Counted from the first letter of the stretch, positions 8,681-17,241 are shown. The stretch: DNA of 64,000 nt from Scandinavium sp036271055 (GCF_036271055.1 NZ_DATBBJ010000108.1:1-64000), one strand, 5' to 3'. Numbers and translations: made by a program. Notes: generated from the sequence alone by a model not told the origin.

Positions 8681-9310
8681 ATGATTGACCTCTATTACGC
8701 CCCTACCCCAAACGGTCATAAAGTCACATTGTTTCTGGAAGAAGCGCAGCTGGCTTATCGCCTGATCCGCGTGGATATCAGCAAAGGCGACCAGTTTCGC
8801 CCTGAATTTCTTAGCGTTTCGCCTAACAATAAAATCCCTGCAATTGTCGATCATGTGCCAGCCGACGGCGGTGCCCCACTCAGTCTTTTCGAGTCCGGCG
8901 AAATCTTGCTTTACCTGGCAGAAAAATCAGGAAAATTACTGAGCGGTGAACTGCGGGAGCGTCATAAAACGCTGCAATGGCTATTCTGGCAAATCGGTGG
9001 CCTCGGTCCTATGCTTGGGCAAAATCATCATTTCAACCATTTCGCACCACAGCCAGTGCCGTATGCCATTGAACGCTATCAGGTTGAAACTCAGCGCTTA
9101 TACAACGTATTGAATAAACGACTGGAAATCAGCCCATGGCTTGGCGGCGATCATTACAGTATTGCTGATATCGCCTGCTGGCCGTGGATTAACTCGCATC
9201 AGCGACAGCGCATCGACCTGCACAATTTCCCGGCGGTGAATAACTGGTTCGAGCGCATTCGCCAACGTCCGGCGACAGAAAGAGCGATGCAGAAGTCCCA
9301 CGCGAACTAA
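8681..9310 (+). CDS. yfcG: Disulfide-bond oxidoreductase YfcG (GST family, Nu class)
   Basis: YfcG is a GST-like protein whose E. coli counterpart binds glutathione disulfide and reduces small disulfides. The start at 8681 follows AGGAG and gives IDLYYAPTPNGHKV at the N-terminus, as in E. coli; the frame open from 8564 has no such support. It has 209 residues and ends a few residues earlier than E. coli YfcG (215). Key segments are NKIPAIVD and LFESGEILLYLAEK for glutathione contacts and QWLFWQIGGLGPMLGQNHHF in the helical domain. Confidence 0.93.
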   Translation: MIDLYYAPTPNGHKVTLFLEEAQLAYRLIRVDISKGDQFRPEFLSVSPNNKIPAIVDHVPADGGAPLSLFESGEILLYLAEKSGKLLSGELRERHKTLQWLFWQIGGLGPMLGQNHHFNHFAPQPVPYAIERYQVETQRLYNVLNKRLEISPWLGGDHYSIADIACWPWINSHQRQRIDLHNFPAVNNWFERIRQRPATERAMQKSHAN

Positions 9311-9360
9311 TCAGACTTTGTTGTATCATGCTTGCAATAATAACAAGGAGGAAGCCTGCA

Positions 9361-9723
9361 ATGCCCCAGCCAGACGCCATTATTCGAATCAAGAACCTGC
9401 GCCTGCGTACCTTTATCGGTATCAAAGAAGAAGAGATCGCCAATCGTCAGGATATCGTCATTAACGTGGCTATCCACTATCCGGCAGAAAACTCGCGCAA
9501 CAGCGAAGATATCAATGACGCCCTGAACTACCGCACTATCACTAAGCAAATCATTCAACATGTGGAGAGTAACCGCTTCTCTTTGCTGGAAAAATTAACT
9601 CAGGATGTGCTCAATATCGCATGCGAACATCGCTGGGTCACATATGCTGAAGTGGAAATCGACAAACTTCACGCGCTGCGGTACGCCGATTCCGTCTCAA
9701 TGACGATGAGTTGGCGACGTTAA
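9361..9723 (+). CDS. folX: Dihydroneopterin triphosphate 2'-epimerase
   Basis: FolX epimerises 7,8-dihydroneopterin triphosphate to the monapterin form, a step towards tetrahydromonapterin. It is a 120-residue T-fold protein nearly identical to E. coli FolX (LRLRTFIGIKEEEI, NRFSLLEKLTQDVL, EIDKLHALRYADSVSM). The start at 9361 follows AAGGAGG and matches the E. coli length. yfcH follows after 18 bp, as in E. coli, which suggests co-transcription. Confidence 0.96.
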   Translation: MPQPDAIIRIKNLRLRTFIGIKEEEIANRQDIVINVAIHYPAENSRNSEDINDALNYRTITKQIIQHVESNRFSLLEKLTQDVLNIACEHRWVTYAEVEIDKLHALRYADSVSMTMSWRR

Positions 9724-9741
9724 GCGCAATTCGGAGGTCGC

Positions 9742-10635
9742 ATGAAAATCCTGATTACCGGCGGTACAGGCCTGATTGGCAGGCATTTGATCCCACGCCT
9801 GTTCGAGCTGGGCCACAGCGTTGCAGTGGTCACACGTAGCCCGGATAAAGCGCGCCAGCTTCTGGATGCACGAGTTGAACTGTGGAAAGGGCTCAATGAA
9901 CGCAGCAATCTTGATGGTATCGATGCGGTAATCAACCTGGCGGGCGAACCCATCGCCGACAAACGCTGGACGGAAGCGCAAAAACAGCGGTTGTGTAACA
10001 GCCGGTGGCAGATAACCCAGAAACTGGCTGAGCTGTTCGCCTCGAGTCAACAGCCCCCCGGCGTGCTGATATCCGGTTCAGCCGCAGGCTATTACGGCGA
10101 CCTCGGTGAAGTGGTTGTCACTGAGGAAGAACCACCGCATAACGAATTCACTCATAAACTTTGCGCCCGCTGGGAACAAATCGCCTGTGGCGCTCAAAGT
10201 GAGTCCACGCGTGTTTGTCTGCTGCGTACTGGTGTCGTGCTGGCCCCCAAAGGCGGGATCCTGGGGAAAATGGTGCCACCGTTCAAACTCGGGCTTGGTG
10301 GTCCGATCGGCAATGGTCGTCAATATCTGGCGTGGATCCATATCGACGACATGGTTAACGGCATTCTTTGGCTACTGGATAACAATCTGCGTGGCCCGTT
10401 CAACATGGTCTCCCCCTATCCTGTTCGTAATGAGCAATTTGCTCATGCGTTGGGCCACGCTTTGCATCGCCCAGCGGTTCTGCGCGCCCCCGCAATGGCC
10501 ATCAGGTTGCTGATGGGGGAATCCTCAGTGCTTGTGCTTGGCGGTCAACGCGCGCTTCCTAAACGTCTGGAAGATGCCGGGTTTGCTTTCCGTTGGTACG
10601 ATCTCGAAGAAGCTCTCGGTGACGTGCTGGCATAA
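9742..10635 (+). CDS. yfcH: SDR-family epimerase-like protein YfcH
   Basis: This 297-residue protein has an N-terminal NAD(P)-binding Rossmann fold (ITGGTGLIGRHL at about 4-15) and a C-terminal DUF1731 extension. The S-x24-YYGD arrangement around SGSAAGYYGDLGE fits an extended short-chain dehydrogenase. The TIGR01777 family is poorly characterised; relatives act in cell-division phenotypes in cyanobacteria and plastids (SulA-like). It lies downstream of folX, as in E. coli. Confidence 0.92.
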   Translation: MKILITGGTGLIGRHLIPRLFELGHSVAVVTRSPDKARQLLDARVELWKGLNERSNLDGIDAVINLAGEPIADKRWTEAQKQRLCNSRWQITQKLAELFASSQQPPGVLISGSAAGYYGDLGEVVVTEEEPPHNEFTHKLCARWEQIACGAQSESTRVCLLRTGVVLAPKGGILGKMVPPFKLGLGGPIGNGRQYLAWIHIDDMVNGILWLLDNNLRGPFNMVSPYPVRNEQFAHALGHALHRPAVLRAPAMAIRLLMGESSVLVLGGQRALPKRLEDAGFAFRWYDLEEALGDVLA

Positions 10636-10820
10636 CCTATTCTTTCATCCCGCTAAAGCCTGATTTCCGCGCATTCCAGTGCAACGCTTTCACCCACGCT
10701 GGAATGCTGCTCGCAACGTTGTAATTTTCCCCTCTTTTGTCCTGCCAATCCGACCCACTTTGCGCTCGCGAAGCGTATTCTCTGCGCCAATGCCATGGGT
10801 AATTATCACTCAAATTACGC

Positions 10821-10850
10821 GTTGACATCGGTCAACACTCTATTCATACT
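10821..10850 (+). promoter_or_regulatory. Sigma-70 promoter with embedded inverted repeat
   Basis: TTGACA (10822-10827), a 17-bp spacer and CATACT (10845-10850) make a near-consensus promoter 18 bp before the small HicA-like gene. The inverted repeat GTTGAC-ATCG-GTCAAC (10821-10836) covers the -35 box and part of the spacer, where a repressor would block RNA polymerase. The HTH protein encoded just downstream is the obvious candidate for autoregulation. Confidence 0.6.
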
Positions 10851-10867
10851 GCACAGGACAAGTAACG

Positions 10868-11119
10868 ATGAAGGAACATCCTGACAAACATATACGTGCG
10901 GCTATCGCCTACGCAGAATCGAAAGGCTGGATTTTTATCTCCAGCGGTAACAGTTCGCATTGCTATGGTCGATTGAAATGTGGAATACCGGAACATCGGC
11001 TGCATATGATGAGCGTATGGTCCACTCCCGGTAGCCCGCAAAATCATGCCCGGCAAATCATCAGGAAGGTCGAGAGCTGTTGTCCGCTGCAGATCAGGCC
11101 AAAGGGATTACCCGTTTAA
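10868..11119 (+). CDS. HicA-like small protein (possible toxin or RNA-binding protein)
   Basis: This is an 83-residue basic protein. The arrangement GWIFISSGNSSHCYGRLKC followed by a helix-rich NHARQIIRKVES resembles HicA-type dsRBD-fold proteins, in which the conserved histidine in GSHH-like segments is needed for mRNA cleavage; the equivalent here would be the His of SSHCYGR. Weak AGGA precedes the ATG. The HTH gene follows 20 bp downstream and both lie behind one promoter with an operator-like inverted repeat, as in toxin-antitoxin modules. E. coli has a different gene (rpnB) at this place. The toxin role is an inference from fold resemblance and gene pairing. Confidence 0.6.
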   Translation: MKEHPDKHIRAAIAYAESKGWIFISSGNSSHCYGRLKCGIPEHRLHMMSVWSTPGSPQNHARQIIRKVESCCPLQIRPKGLPV

Positions 11120-11139
11120 CCGGTAAGAAGGAGTCACCG

Positions 11140-11700
11140 ATGTCGCTTTTTAATTTCACTCTGACGCTGTCTGGCGTCACCTCAGATACCACAGGTCTTG
11201 AAGATGCCCTGTTTTCCGCAGGCTGTGATGATGCCTTAATTTGCTTCTACGGCACGGCGGTTTATCTTGAATTCGATCGCTATGAAGAAAACCTGACGCA
11301 AGCCGTTATTTCAGCCATCAGCGATATCGAATCCTCAGGCATCGGCGCACGTGTTGAGTCCGTGGATTCTACGCTGCTTGGGCTGAGCGACATTGCTGAA
11401 CTGACGGGTCTCACCCGCCAGGCTATTGCATTACTCAAAGACGGCGCGAGAGGATCACGCCAATTTCCCGGTCCGGTCCAACGCGTGAAAGGCAATTCTC
11501 CCCTCTGGCGCTGGCGTACAGTGGTCGACTGGCTGGCGAGTGAGGGACGCATTCCCGCTGATTCTCCTCTCATCAGCAATGCACGGGTTCTGGATAATCT
11601 GAACCTCGCATTGCAGCTTCGTGCTTCACCCGAACAAAGCAACGTGATGCATTATCTGCATCAAATGGAAGGTAAAGCAGTTCCACGTCTTCACTCATAA
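11140..11700 (+). CDS. HTH DNA-binding protein, partner of the HicA-like gene
   Basis: This is a 186-residue protein. Residues about 1-70 form an alpha/beta region without recognised motifs (SLFNFTLTLSGVTSDTTGLEDAL). Residues about 85-140 look like a MerR/AlpA-type winged HTH: LLGLSDIAELTGLTRQAIALL, then FPGPVQRVKGNSPLWRWRTVVDWL. The start at 11140 follows AAGAAGGAG; an upstream in-frame ATG at 11080 would overlap the preceding gene. It most likely binds the inverted repeat at 10821-10836 and controls its own operon, as antitoxins do. The name of the family is not certain to me. Confidence 0.72.
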   Translation: MSLFNFTLTLSGVTSDTTGLEDALFSAGCDDALICFYGTAVYLEFDRYEENLTQAVISAISDIESSGIGARVESVDSTLLGLSDIAELTGLTRQAIALLKDGARGSRQFPGPVQRVKGNSPLWRWRTVVDWLASEGRIPADSPLISNARVLDNLNLALQLRASPEQSNVMHYLHQMEGKAVPRLHS

Positions 11701-11712
11701 CCAGGAGCCCTT

Positions 11713-12207
11713 ATGCCCACCTTAAGGACATCACGCCTGATTCTGCCTCCGCTTAGTGACGCCAACTGGCCCGGTTTTCTGGCATTACGTAACAACCCCA
11801 ACGTCATGCGCTTTATGGGGGAGCAAGCCTGCGAAAACGAACTTCGGTTGAAATTTGAATCACGCCTCGGCGGCAATGTATTCGCGATCTACGAAGCTCA
11901 GGGAGAATTTGTGGGAGATATCGGGCTACAGATAAGCTCGCAGAACGCTCAAGAGGCCGATGTCGGCTACGCGCTGTTACCTCAGGCACAAGGAAAAGGA
12001 TTGGCTCAGGAAGCACTGGCGGCTATCTGTGACTATGGCTTCACATCGCTTCGCCTGACAGCAATTAATGCCTGGGTGCTTGCCGAGAATTTGGGGTCAG
12101 TGCGATTACTGGAAAAACTTGGATTTAAACGTACGCAAGTGCTGGAAAAAGCGTTCCAAATGGATGGAGAGTATTACGACGATTGGGTCTATCGACTGGA
12201 GCGGTAG
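11713..12207 (+). CDS. GNAT-family N-acetyltransferase (RimJ/RimL type)
   Basis: This 164-residue acetyltransferase begins LRTSRLILPPLSDANWPGF, typical of the RimJ/RimL/Acetyltransf_3 group. The acetyl-CoA-binding loop is in LLPQAQGKGLAQEAL (Q/R-x-x-G-x-G/A), followed by NLGSVRLLEKLGFKR, a characteristic closing motif. AGGAG precedes the ATG, 12 bp after the HTH gene, so it is probably the last gene of the same transcript. The acceptor is unknown; relatives modify ribosomal proteins, antibiotics or small amines. Confidence 0.85.
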   Translation: MPTLRTSRLILPPLSDANWPGFLALRNNPNVMRFMGEQACENELRLKFESRLGGNVFAIYEAQGEFVGDIGLQISSQNAQEADVGYALLPQAQGKGLAQEALAAICDYGFTSLRLTAINAWVLAENLGSVRLLEKLGFKRTQVLEKAFQMDGEYYDDWVYRLER

Positions 12208-12208
12208 A

Positions 12209-12235
12209 ATTCCCTCACCCGAAAGACGAGGGAAT
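12209..12235. terminator. Hairpin between convergent GNAT gene and hisP
   Basis: An 8-bp perfect stem, ATTCCCTC (12209-12216) with GAGGGAAT (12228-12235), lies in the 33-bp gap between two convergent genes. T-runs are short on both sides, so it is a weak or assisted terminator. Confidence 0.45.
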
Positions 12236-12240
12236 AACAT

Positions 12241-13014
12241 TTATTTCAGCGAACCTTTCAGGAACTGCTGCAGGCGCGCGCTTTTCGGGTTACCAAATAC
12301 CTCATCCGGGTGGCCTTCTTCTTCAATCAGCCCCTGGTGCAGGAAAATGACGTGGGAAGAGACATCACGGGCAAAGCCCATCTCATGCGTTACCACCACC
12401 ATGGTTTTTCCTTCTTCCGCCAGTTTCTGCATGATGCGCAGCACTTCGCCCACCAGTTCCGGATCAAGCGCAGAAGTCGGTTCATCAAACAGCAGCACTT
12501 CCGGCTCCATCGCCAACGCACGGGCAATAGAAACACGCTGTTGCTGACCGCCAGACAAATGCACCGGATATTTTATCTGCTGGCGCTCGTCGATACCCAC
12601 TTTTGCCAGGTACTTTACCGCACGTTCACGCGCTTCCTGCTTGCTGAGGCCCAGTACCTGAATCGGCGCTTCCATGACGTTCTCCAGCACCGTCATGTGG
12701 CTCCACAGGTTGAAATGCTGGAACACCATGGTTAAACGCGTGCGCAACAGGCGCAGCTGATTTTTATCAGCCACTTTGAGCTGACCGTCTTTATCACGGA
12801 CCAGGCCAATGTTCTGCCCGCTTACCACTATCTTCCCTTCACTCGGTTTTTCGAGGAAGTTAATGCAGCGCAGGAAGGTACTTTTTCCGGAACCCGATGA
12901 ACCGATGATACTGATAACATCACCGGCATTCGCTTTCAGTGACACCCCTTTCAGCACTTCATGTTCGCCGTAGCGTTTGTGCAAGTCGATTACGTCTAAT
13001 TTATTATCAGGCAT
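12241..13014 (-). CDS. hisP: Histidine/lysine-arginine-ornithine ABC transporter ATP-binding protein
   Basis: HisP is the ATPase that drives HisQM; a dimer sits on the cytoplasmic face. The 257-residue length equals the E. coli and Salmonella proteins. Walker A is GSSGSGKST near residues 38-46; the signature LSGGQQQRVSIARAL and Walker B LLFDEPTSALD follow, with the switch histidine in VVVTHEMGF. It is the last gene of hisJQMP, 7 bp after hisM. Confidence 0.97.
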   Translation of the reverse strand: MPDNKLDVIDLHKRYGEHEVLKGVSLKANAGDVISIIGSSGSGKSTFLRCINFLEKPSEGKIVVSGQNIGLVRDKDGQLKVADKNQLRLLRTRLTMVFQHFNLWSHMTVLENVMEAPIQVLGLSKQEARERAVKYLAKVGIDERQQIKYPVHLSGGQQQRVSIARALAMEPEVLLFDEPTSALDPELVGEVLRIMQKLAEEGKTMVVVTHEMGFARDVSSHVIFLHQGLIEEEGHPDEVFGNPKSARLQQFLKGSLK

Positions 13015-13021
13015 GATGTTC

Positions 13022-13738
13022 TCAGTGTGTCGAAGAGGGTTTCACATGTTGCAGCCAGCGTTTTTCCGCTTTGCGGAACAGGCTAATCAGCACATAAGAG
13101 ATAATCAGATACAGCACCGCCGCAATCCCAAACGCGGTAAACGGCTGGTAAGTGGCAGAGTTAATATCACGGGCGATTTTCAGCAGATCCGGCACCGTAG
13201 CGGTAAACGCGAGCGCCGTGGAGTGCAGCATCAAAATGACTTCGTTGCTGTACGCCGGGAGCGCGATACGCAGTGCGGAGGGCAAAATAATGCAGCGGTA
13301 AAGTTTCACGCCGGAAAAGCCATAAGCGCGCGCAGCTTCAATTTCACCCGCAGGAACAGAACGAATCGCACCCGCAAAAATTTCCGTGGTATACGCACAG
13401 GTATTCAGCGTCAATGCCAGCACCGTACAGTTCAAGCCGCTGCGGAAAAACGCATTCAGCAGTTCGGTGCCTTTGACGATTTCCAGCGTATACATTCCGG
13501 AATAAAACACCAGCAGCTGCACATACAGCGGCGTGCCGCGGAAAATATAGGTGAATAACCAGATGGGGAACTGAACGTATTTATTACTCGAAACGCGGCC
13601 AATGGCTAAAAACACAGCAAGAATGCCGCCCATCACTACGGAGGAAATCAGTAACCACAGCGTGATCGCCACACCGGTTAAACGGTAGCCGTCGGTCCAT
13701 AGCAGGGATTTCCAGTACTCCTGAACGATCTCAATCAC
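13022..13738 (-). CDS. hisM: Histidine/LAO ABC transporter permease HisM
   Basis: This is one of the two membrane subunits that carry histidine, lysine, arginine or ornithine from HisJ/ArgT across the inner membrane. It has 238 residues with about five membrane spans. The EAA-type coupling loop (EIEAARAYGFSGVKLYRCIILPSA) contacts HisP. It overlaps the end of hisQ by 4 bases (ATGA). Confidence 0.96.
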   Translation of the reverse strand: MIEIVQEYWKSLLWTDGYRLTGVAITLWLLISSVVMGGILAVFLAIGRVSSNKYVQFPIWLFTYIFRGTPLYVQLLVFYSGMYTLEIVKGTELLNAFFRSGLNCTVLALTLNTCAYTTEIFAGAIRSVPAGEIEAARAYGFSGVKLYRCIILPSALRIALPAYSNEVILMLHSTALAFTATVPDLLKIARDINSATYQPFTAFGIAAVLYLIISYVLISLFRKAEKRWLQHVKPSSTH

Positions 13739-14421
13739 AGGTCAGCCCTCTTCACACCCACAGAATAACGACGCTCGAGCAGAAGCAGCACACCATTAGA
13801 GACGGTCGTAAACACCAGGTAAATAACGCCGCAGACGATGGCGAAGTAGAACGGCTCCCAGGTACTTTTCCCGGCAAGCTGCGTAGCCTTAACCACATCT
13901 TCCAGTCCAAGCAGCGAGACTAGCGCCGTCGCTTTGAGGATTACCTGCCAGTTATTTCCGATCCCCGGCAGCGCAAAACGCATCATCGCTGGAAACAAAA
14001 TTCGCACGAAGGTCTGGCGAGCGGTAAACCCGAAGGCGGTAGCCGCTTCGATATGCCCTTTCGGCACAGCCATAAATGCGCCACGAAAAGTTTCGGTGAA
14101 GTAAGCTCCGTAGATAAAACCGAGTGTAATGATACCGGCAATCATCGGATCGATATCAAACTGCGCCAGCCCCAGGGCATCAGTGATGCTGTTAAGCGCA
14201 ATTTGCAGACCGTAGAAAATCAGTAACATCAGCACCAGGTCCGGCACGCCACGAATTAACGTGGTATAGCCTTCGAAAATCAGCGCCAGTGCTCGATTGC
14301 CGGAAAGTTTGCCCGCCGCACCGGCCAGGCCAATGAGCAAAGCTAGCACGACGGAGCTGAGGGCCAGCTCAAGAGTAACCAGGGCGCCCTGTAATATGAC
14401 TTGTGAAAACCCGTACAGCAT
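13735..14421 (-). CDS. hisQ: Histidine/LAO ABC transporter permease HisQ
   Basis: This is the second permease subunit, 228 residues, homologous to HisM. The EAA loop is HIEAATAFGFTARQTFVRILFPA. It matches the E. coli protein in length and sequence. It is 68 bp downstream of hisJ and overlaps hisM, so the three downstream genes are translated as a unit. Confidence 0.96.
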   Translation of the reverse strand: MLYGFSQVILQGALVTLELALSSVVLALLIGLAGAAGKLSGNRALALIFEGYTTLIRGVPDLVLMLLIFYGLQIALNSITDALGLAQFDIDPMIAGIITLGFIYGAYFTETFRGAFMAVPKGHIEAATAFGFTARQTFVRILFPAMMRFALPGIGNNWQVILKATALVSLLGLEDVVKATQLAGKSTWEPFYFAIVCGVIYLVFTTVSNGVLLLLERRYSVGVKRADL

Positions 14422-14489
14422 TGAGCCTGTCCTGTCAGTCCTGCCCCGTCAGGCCCCGGGAACGTCGGAGCCTGCGGCGCAAACAGCGA

Positions 14490-15272
14490 TTACTCGCCGT
14501 ATACGTTAAAGTCGAAATACTTCTTCGCCAGCTTGTCGTAAGTGCCATCGGCACGCATCTCAGCAAAGGCTTTATTCAGGGCAACACGCAGTTCGTTATC
14601 CTCTTTACGCAGGCCCATACCGGTGCCTACGCCGAACAGTTTTTCATCCTTAATGGACGGGCCGCCAAACTGATAATCTTTACCGACAGGTTGCTTAAGG
14701 AAACCTTCGCTTGCCGCTACTTCGTCCTGGAACGCCGCGTCGATGCGTCCAGCCGTCAGGTCAGAATAGATATTGTCCTGGCCCTGATAGGAGACGATTT
14801 CGATCCCTTTCGGCGCCCAATGCTCGTTGCCGTAAGTTTCCTGAGTGGTTCCTTGCAGCACGCCGACGCGCTTGCCTTTGAGGGCGCTGAGGTCAGGCGT
14901 TACCGGGCTGCCTTTTTTCACCACCAGGCGGGAATCTGCGGCATAGAGTTTGTCCGTGAAGGCAATCTGCTGCTGGCGTTTTTCCGTAATGGAGAGTGAG
15001 GACATAATGGCGTCGATTTTCTTCGCTTGCAGAGAGGGGATCAGCGCATCCAGCGGGTTTTCGACAAAGGTACATTGCGTTTTAATGCGCTTACAGAGTT
15101 CTTTTGCCAGATCGATGTCAAAACCGACTAATTCCCCCTGCGCATTCTTGGATTCGAAGGGAGCATAAGTCGGATCGGTGCCAATGCGAACTTTATGCGG
15201 AATGGCTGCGAAAACCGTAGAAACGCTGGAAAGTGCCAACGCAAGAGAAAGAGACAACGCCAGTTTTTTCAT
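14490..15272 (-). CDS. hisJ: Periplasmic histidine-binding protein
   Basis: HisJ captures histidine in the periplasm and delivers it to HisQMP. The start at 15272 gives 260 residues with a 22-residue signal peptide ending STVFA before AIPHKVRIG. Type-II solute-binding motifs include RIGTDPTYAPFESK and SLSITEKRQQ. The longer frame to 15380 would place 36 unlikely residues before the signal peptide. It is a paralog of the adjacent argT. A sigma-54-like element lies about 50-60 bp upstream. Confidence 0.96.
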   Translation of the reverse strand: MKKLALSLSLALALSSVSTVFAAIPHKVRIGTDPTYAPFESKNAQGELVGFDIDLAKELCKRIKTQCTFVENPLDALIPSLQAKKIDAIMSSLSITEKRQQQIAFTDKLYAADSRLVVKKGSPVTPDLSALKGKRVGVLQGTTQETYGNEHWAPKGIEIVSYQGQDNIYSDLTAGRIDAAFQDEVAASEGFLKQPVGKDYQFGGPSIKDEKLFGVGTGMGLRKEDNELRVALNKAFAEMRADGTYDKLAKKYFDFNVYGE

Positions 15273-15320
15273 AACTATCCTCAACAGACTGTCATTTAAC
15301 GGGAATTCAGAAGTATCAGA

Positions 15321-15335
15321 ACAGTTATCGTGCCA
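15321..15335 (-). promoter_or_regulatory. Sigma-54-like promoter element upstream of hisJ
   Basis: On the minus strand the sequence reads TGGCACGATAACTGT. This matches the -24 element TGGCACG exactly, and the -12 element has GT in place of GC. The position, 49-63 bp before hisJ, and the known nitrogen control of the histidine transport operon support it. The imperfect -12 makes it weaker than the argT site. Confidence 0.5.
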
Positions 15336-15501
15336 CCTTTTATGCGGGTAAGGCAAAAGGTAATCGGGACAAATACGCACTTTTTTGCATTAATGATGCT
15401 TAACTATTCACTAACGCACCATAACGGTGCGCTAATTGCACCAGAAAAAAGCATTATCGCGTAATGCCACACATGTATAGATAACTGCTCAGCCCGAAAA
15501 T

Positions 15502-15519
15502 GGCCCGGTTCCCCGGGCC
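15502..15519 (-). terminator. GC-rich hairpin after argT
   Basis: A 7-bp stem, GGCCCGG with CCGGGCC and a 4-base loop, lies 10 bp after the argT stop. Only a short T-rich stretch follows on the minus strand, so it may attenuate rather than end transcription; argT and hisJ are known to be partly co-transcribed in relatives. Confidence 0.55.
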
Positions 15520-15528
15520 TGTACAGTC

Positions 15529-16311
15529 TTAGTCACCGTAGACGTTGAAGTCGAAATACTTCTTCGCCATCTTGTCGTAGGTGCCGTCTTTGCGCAGCGA
15601 ATCAAACGCTTTATCGAATGCGGCTTTCAGTTCGGTATCGTCTTTGCGCAAACCAACCCCGGTGCCGTCGCCGAAGTATTTCTTATCTTTAACAGACGGG
15701 CCAGCAAACGCATAGTCTTTACCGGCTGGCTGCTTCAGGAAGCCTTCGCTCGCAGCGACTTCATCCTGGAATGCAGCGTCAAGACGGCCTGCCGCGAGGT
15801 CGGAATAGATAAGATCCTGGTTCTGATAGGCCACTACGTCCACGCCCTGACTGCGCCATTTGTCGTTGCCGTAGGTTTCCTGAATTGACCCTTGCAGCAC
15901 ACCGACATGCTTGCCTTTCAGCGACTCAATGGTTGGCACAATCGGAGAGCCTTTCGCGGCGATCAGACGAGAGTCAGCGGCGTAAAGTTTCTCGGAGAAA
16001 TTAATCTCCTGCTGGCGTTTTTCGGTAATCGACAGAGAAGAGATGATCGCGTCAATTTTCTTCGCCTTCAGGGACGGGATCAGGGAGTCGAAATCGCTTC
16101 CTACCCAGGTACATTTCACGTGCATGCGTTTGCACATTTCATTACCCAGATCGATATCAAAACCAACGAAATCCCCTTTCGCATCCTTGGATGAGAACGG
16201 CGCGTAAGTGGCATCAGTACCGATACGAACAGTCTGCGGCAGCGCGGCAAATACGCTGGAGGCACTGCTGATCCCCAGCAATAAAGAGAGAGCCAAAACC
16301 GTCTTCTTCAT
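15529..16311 (-). CDS. argT: Periplasmic lysine/arginine/ornithine-binding protein
   Basis: ArgT (LAO protein) binds lysine, arginine and ornithine and uses the HisQMP membrane complex. It has 260 residues, with a signal peptide ending SSVFA before ALPQTVRIGTD. It is about 70% identical by eye to HisJ next door, a tandem duplication known in enterics. A sigma-54 promoter match lies 73-88 bp upstream, in line with nitrogen-limitation control by NtrC. Confidence 0.96.
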   Translation of the reverse strand: MKKTVLALSLLLGISSASSVFAALPQTVRIGTDATYAPFSSKDAKGDFVGFDIDLGNEMCKRMHVKCTWVGSDFDSLIPSLKAKKIDAIISSLSITEKRQQEINFSEKLYAADSRLIAAKGSPIVPTIESLKGKHVGVLQGSIQETYGNDKWRSQGVDVVAYQNQDLIYSDLAAGRLDAAFQDEVAASEGFLKQPAGKDYAFAGPSVKDKKYFGDGTGVGLRKDDTELKAAFDKAFDSLRKDGTYDKMAKKYFDFNVYGD

Positions 16312-16383
16312 ACATTACCCTTAAGTGTCGTGATGCAGTTGCGTGTTATGTAATCAATGGTGTTGTGTGTTACAGACCTGCTC

Positions 16384-16399
16384 TGCACGTTTTATGCCA
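16384..16399 (-). promoter_or_regulatory. Sigma-54 (RpoN) promoter of argT
   Basis: On the minus strand, TGGCATAAAACGTGCA has GG and GC at the spacing required for the -24/-12 elements. The known Salmonella argT promoter is nitrogen-regulated and RpoN-dependent. The site is 73-88 bp before the ATG. The rest of the stretch 16312-16604 holds no gene; it is the argT regulatory region. Confidence 0.7.
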
Positions 16400-16604
16400 C
16401 CTCAACGATCTGTTCAAAAAAACAGCGTTAAATGTGTTAATGAATAGTTACAGAGTTGTCTTAAGAATGAAAGATAACAGCTATAGCGAATAAACCGCAG
16501 CGCTAAACGGTGAAAAAGGGGATTAAATGTTGAGGATTTGATCGGGATTGCAAAATCGCCTGCTGACCACGCATGCACTAAAAAGATGCACTATCTTAGT
16601 GCGA

Positions 16605-17177
16605 TTATTCTGCGCCTTGCCAACGGGTGAAGAGCTCTTTCGGCAGGGTAATATCAAACTGATCGAGCACACGATTAACCGTTTGATTAATCACGTCATC
16701 TATCGTTTGGGGGCGATGATAAAACGCCGGAACGGGTGGCATAATAACCGCCCCGATTTCCGCCGCTTGTGTCATCAACCGCAAATGCCCAAGGTGCAAT
16801 GGCGTTTCACGCACGCATAAAACCAACGGTCGACGTTCTTTCAACACCACATCTGCGGCGCGGGTCAGCAGTCCATCGGTATAACTATGCACAATGCCAG
16901 AAAGGGTTTTGATCGAACACGGTAGAATAACCATGCCATCTGTTTTGAACGAACCGGAAGAGATACTGGCGGCGATATCACGTGCGTCGTGAACGACATT
17001 GGCCAACGCCTGAACGTCACGTAAAGAGAGGTCAGTTTCCAAAGCCAGTGTCTGACGCGCGGCCTGACTCATAACCAAATGGGTTTCCACTTCTGCGACG
17101 TCGCGCAGCACTTGCAGCAGCCGAACGCCATAAATAGCGCCGCTGGCACCGGAAATTCCAACAATGAGTCGTTTCAT
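16605..17177 (-). CDS. ubiX: Flavin prenyltransferase UbiX
   Basis: UbiX attaches a dimethylallyl group to FMN to make prenylated FMN, the cofactor of the UbiD decarboxylase in ubiquinone synthesis. Start at 17177 gives 190 residues (E. coli 189). The N-terminus KRLIVGISGASGAIYGVRLL is the FMN-binding loop, and FKTDGMVILPCSIKTLSGI and YHRPQTIDDVINQ are conserved. The longer frame to 17462 runs into purF and is rejected. Confidence 0.96.
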   Translation of the reverse strand: MKRLIVGISGASGAIYGVRLLQVLRDVAEVETHLVMSQAARQTLALETDLSLRDVQALANVVHDARDIAASISSGSFKTDGMVILPCSIKTLSGIVHSYTDGLLTRAADVVLKERRPLVLCVRETPLHLGHLRLMTQAAEIGAVIMPPVPAFYHRPQTIDDVINQTVNRVLDQFDITLPKELFTRWQGAE

Positions 17178-17241
17178 GATTGCGCCCTGTCTTCGTACTG
17201 GGGCTGACTTTGCCGTATTTAGGCGGGAGTTGCAAGGAAAG

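Noticed and set aside
10637..10828. Small minus-strand frame between yfcH and the HicA-like gene
   Set aside because: No ribosome binding site, no recognisable protein; the region holds the promoter and operator of the next operon.
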